Shown here: positions 5,807 through 6,544 of the stretch, in pieces
Numbering within the stretch: position 1 is the first letter of the stretch
How the letters are laid out: each line of letters starts with the position of its first letter
Assembly: GCA_947461985.1 (NCBI GenBank)
Contig: CANHNT010000114.1
Location: forward strand, 1 to 6,544
From: Bacteroidota bacterium
GTDB taxonomy: Bacteria; Bacteroidota; Bacteroidia; Chitinophagales; Chitinophagaceae
Length of the DNA stretch: 6,544 nucleotides
Direction: 5' to 3'
The notes under the pieces: model-generated
Databases searched by the model: none
Seen by the model: only the letters and a program-made list of their open reading frames with translations
Told to the model about the DNA's origin: nothing
Position numbers and translations under genes: made by a program

Positions 5807-6544
5807 ATGGACACAAACAAAATTCTCCAAGCCGATGTGTTAGACATCATTTTCGACAACCGTAACAAAGCGTATGGCGCCTACGAACTCCGAAAAAACT
5901 ATCATAAACGATTAAAACGGTCTATGATGATTGCAGCCACTCTGTTATTAGTCACCGTGTCTGCACCTATTATTGCTTCTATGTTTGATAAGCCAATTGT
6001 GGTCAATTTGCCAAACGAAAAACCACAAATTATTTCAAATATAGAAGTGTTAATTCCTAAAGAGCCTGAACCAAAAGTTCCTGAAGCAAAACCAGTTGAA
6101 CCTTCAACTCCTGTAACTACAGTCATCAATACTATTCCAACAATTAAAGACGCAAAAGACGTTGAGGATATTGATTTACCACCAACCAAAGAAGAATTAA
6201 AAGAGGTTGTATCTGGTATTGTAAATAAAGAAGGGGACGGGGATGCTAAAATAATAGATGCGCCCATTGTTGACAATGCAGGTGGAGGCACTGCCATTAT
6301 TCCTCAAGAGTCTATACCCAACGAAAATGAAATATTTGGAGATATGGATGTTTCTCAAATGCCAGAATTTCCTGGAGGTGAAGAAGAATTATTACGTTAT
6401 TTAGCTCAAAATATTCAATATCCTAAACGGGCAGTTGATGGAAACACAGAAGGAAGGGTATTGCTTGGTTTTGTAGTTAATAAAGAGGGCGAAATTGATG
6501 ACGTAATAGTGATTCGTTCAATTGGCGATGGTTGTGATGAAGAG
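5807..6544 (+). CDS. tonB: TonB-family energy transducer, 3' end cut by window edge
   Basis: Inner-membrane anchored periplasmic protein that passes proton-motive energy from ExbB/ExbD to outer-membrane TonB-dependent (including SusC-like) transporters. From ATG 5807 the frame is open for 246 codons to the window edge. The N-terminal cytoplasmic part has the Bacteroidota TonB signature NRNKAYGAYELRKNYHKRL (18-36). It is followed by one membrane segment at about 39-60, a Pro/Glu/Lys-rich periplasmic linker (about 82-105) and a further linker with acidic and Gly-rich parts to about 180. The TonB C-terminal domain starts at MPEFPGGEEELLRYLAQNI (185-203), then YPKRA and the strand GRVLLGFVVNKEGEIDDV (216-233). 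The rest of that domain, probably 30-40 residues, is outside the window. The start follows an A-rich leader, and an upstream ATG at 5771 meets a stop after two codons. Divergent from pntAA and not part of its operon. Confidence 0.93.
   Translation, partial: MDTNKILQADVLDIIFDNRNKAYGAYELRKNYHKRLKRSMMIAATLLLVTVSAPIIASMFDKPIVVNLPNEKPQIISNIEVLIPKEPEPKVPEAKPVEPSTPVTTVINTIPTIKDAKDVEDIDLPPTKEELKEVVSGIVNKEGDGDAKIIDAPIVDNAGGGTAIIPQESIPNENEIFGDMDVSQMPEFPGGEEELLRYLAQNIQYPKRAVDGNTEGRVLLGFVVNKEGEIDDVIVIRSIGDGCDEE

Noticed and set aside
5902..6297. 131-residue minus-strand open frame opposite the TonB gene
   Set aside because: It is antisense to a well-supported TonB coding region. Its Ser/Thr/Gly-rich sequence is what the reverse of a Pro/Glu/Lys/Asp-rich linker yields, and it has no family resemblance.
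1..6544. A novel defence, mobile or biosynthetic system
   Set aside because: Every sizeable gene but one resembles a known family, mostly core or housekeeping functions. There are no transposase, integrase, toxin-antitoxin, nuclease, CRISPR or phage signatures and no marked composition shift, so I do not claim one.

Overview
The window looks like an ordinary stretch of a low-G+C Bacteroidota chromosome. Three things point there. The promoter-like sites match the Bacteroidota pattern (TTG, about 20 bases, TAnnTTTG). Start codons follow A-rich leaders without a Shine-Dalgarno sequence. The signal peptidase I and the TonB protein also have the form usual in that phylum. I cannot place it to family from sequence alone.

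Layout. From the left edge, a signal peptidase I gene (lepB) on the minus strand runs out of the window, so its C-terminus is missing. Divergent from it on the plus strand is a class I SAM-dependent methyltransferase of the sterol/tocopherol methyltransferase type (762-1604). It meets, tail to tail with a 4-base gap, a run of minus-strand genes. Read in their own direction these are pntAA (5623-4511), pntAB (4465-4145), pntB (4089-2617), a small protein of unknown function (2573-2247) and a LURP-one/scramblase-like (tubby-fold) protein (2208-1609). Divergent from pntAA, on the plus strand, a TonB-family energy transducer starts at 5807 and is cut by the right edge.

How the genes work together. 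The three pnt genes encode the split, three-subunit form of the proton-translocating NAD(P) transhydrogenase: soluble NAD(H) domain I, a small membrane subunit, and a membrane plus NADP(H) domain III subunit. The enzyme uses the proton gradient to make NADPH from NADH. TonB uses the same gradient to power outer-membrane transport, but the two are divergent and only the energy source links them. The two genes after pntB may be read through from the pnt promoter. The LURP-one-like gene also has a -7-like element just upstream of it.

I see no RNA gene, insertion sequence, CRISPR array, phage gene or obvious defence system, and no gene-free stretch longer than about 185 bases. The points worth a second look are small: a promoter that implies a leaderless methyltransferase mRNA, short iterated repeats in both gaps of the pnt operon, a swapped histidine position in the proton path of the transhydrogenase, and the two uncharacterised genes behind pntB.
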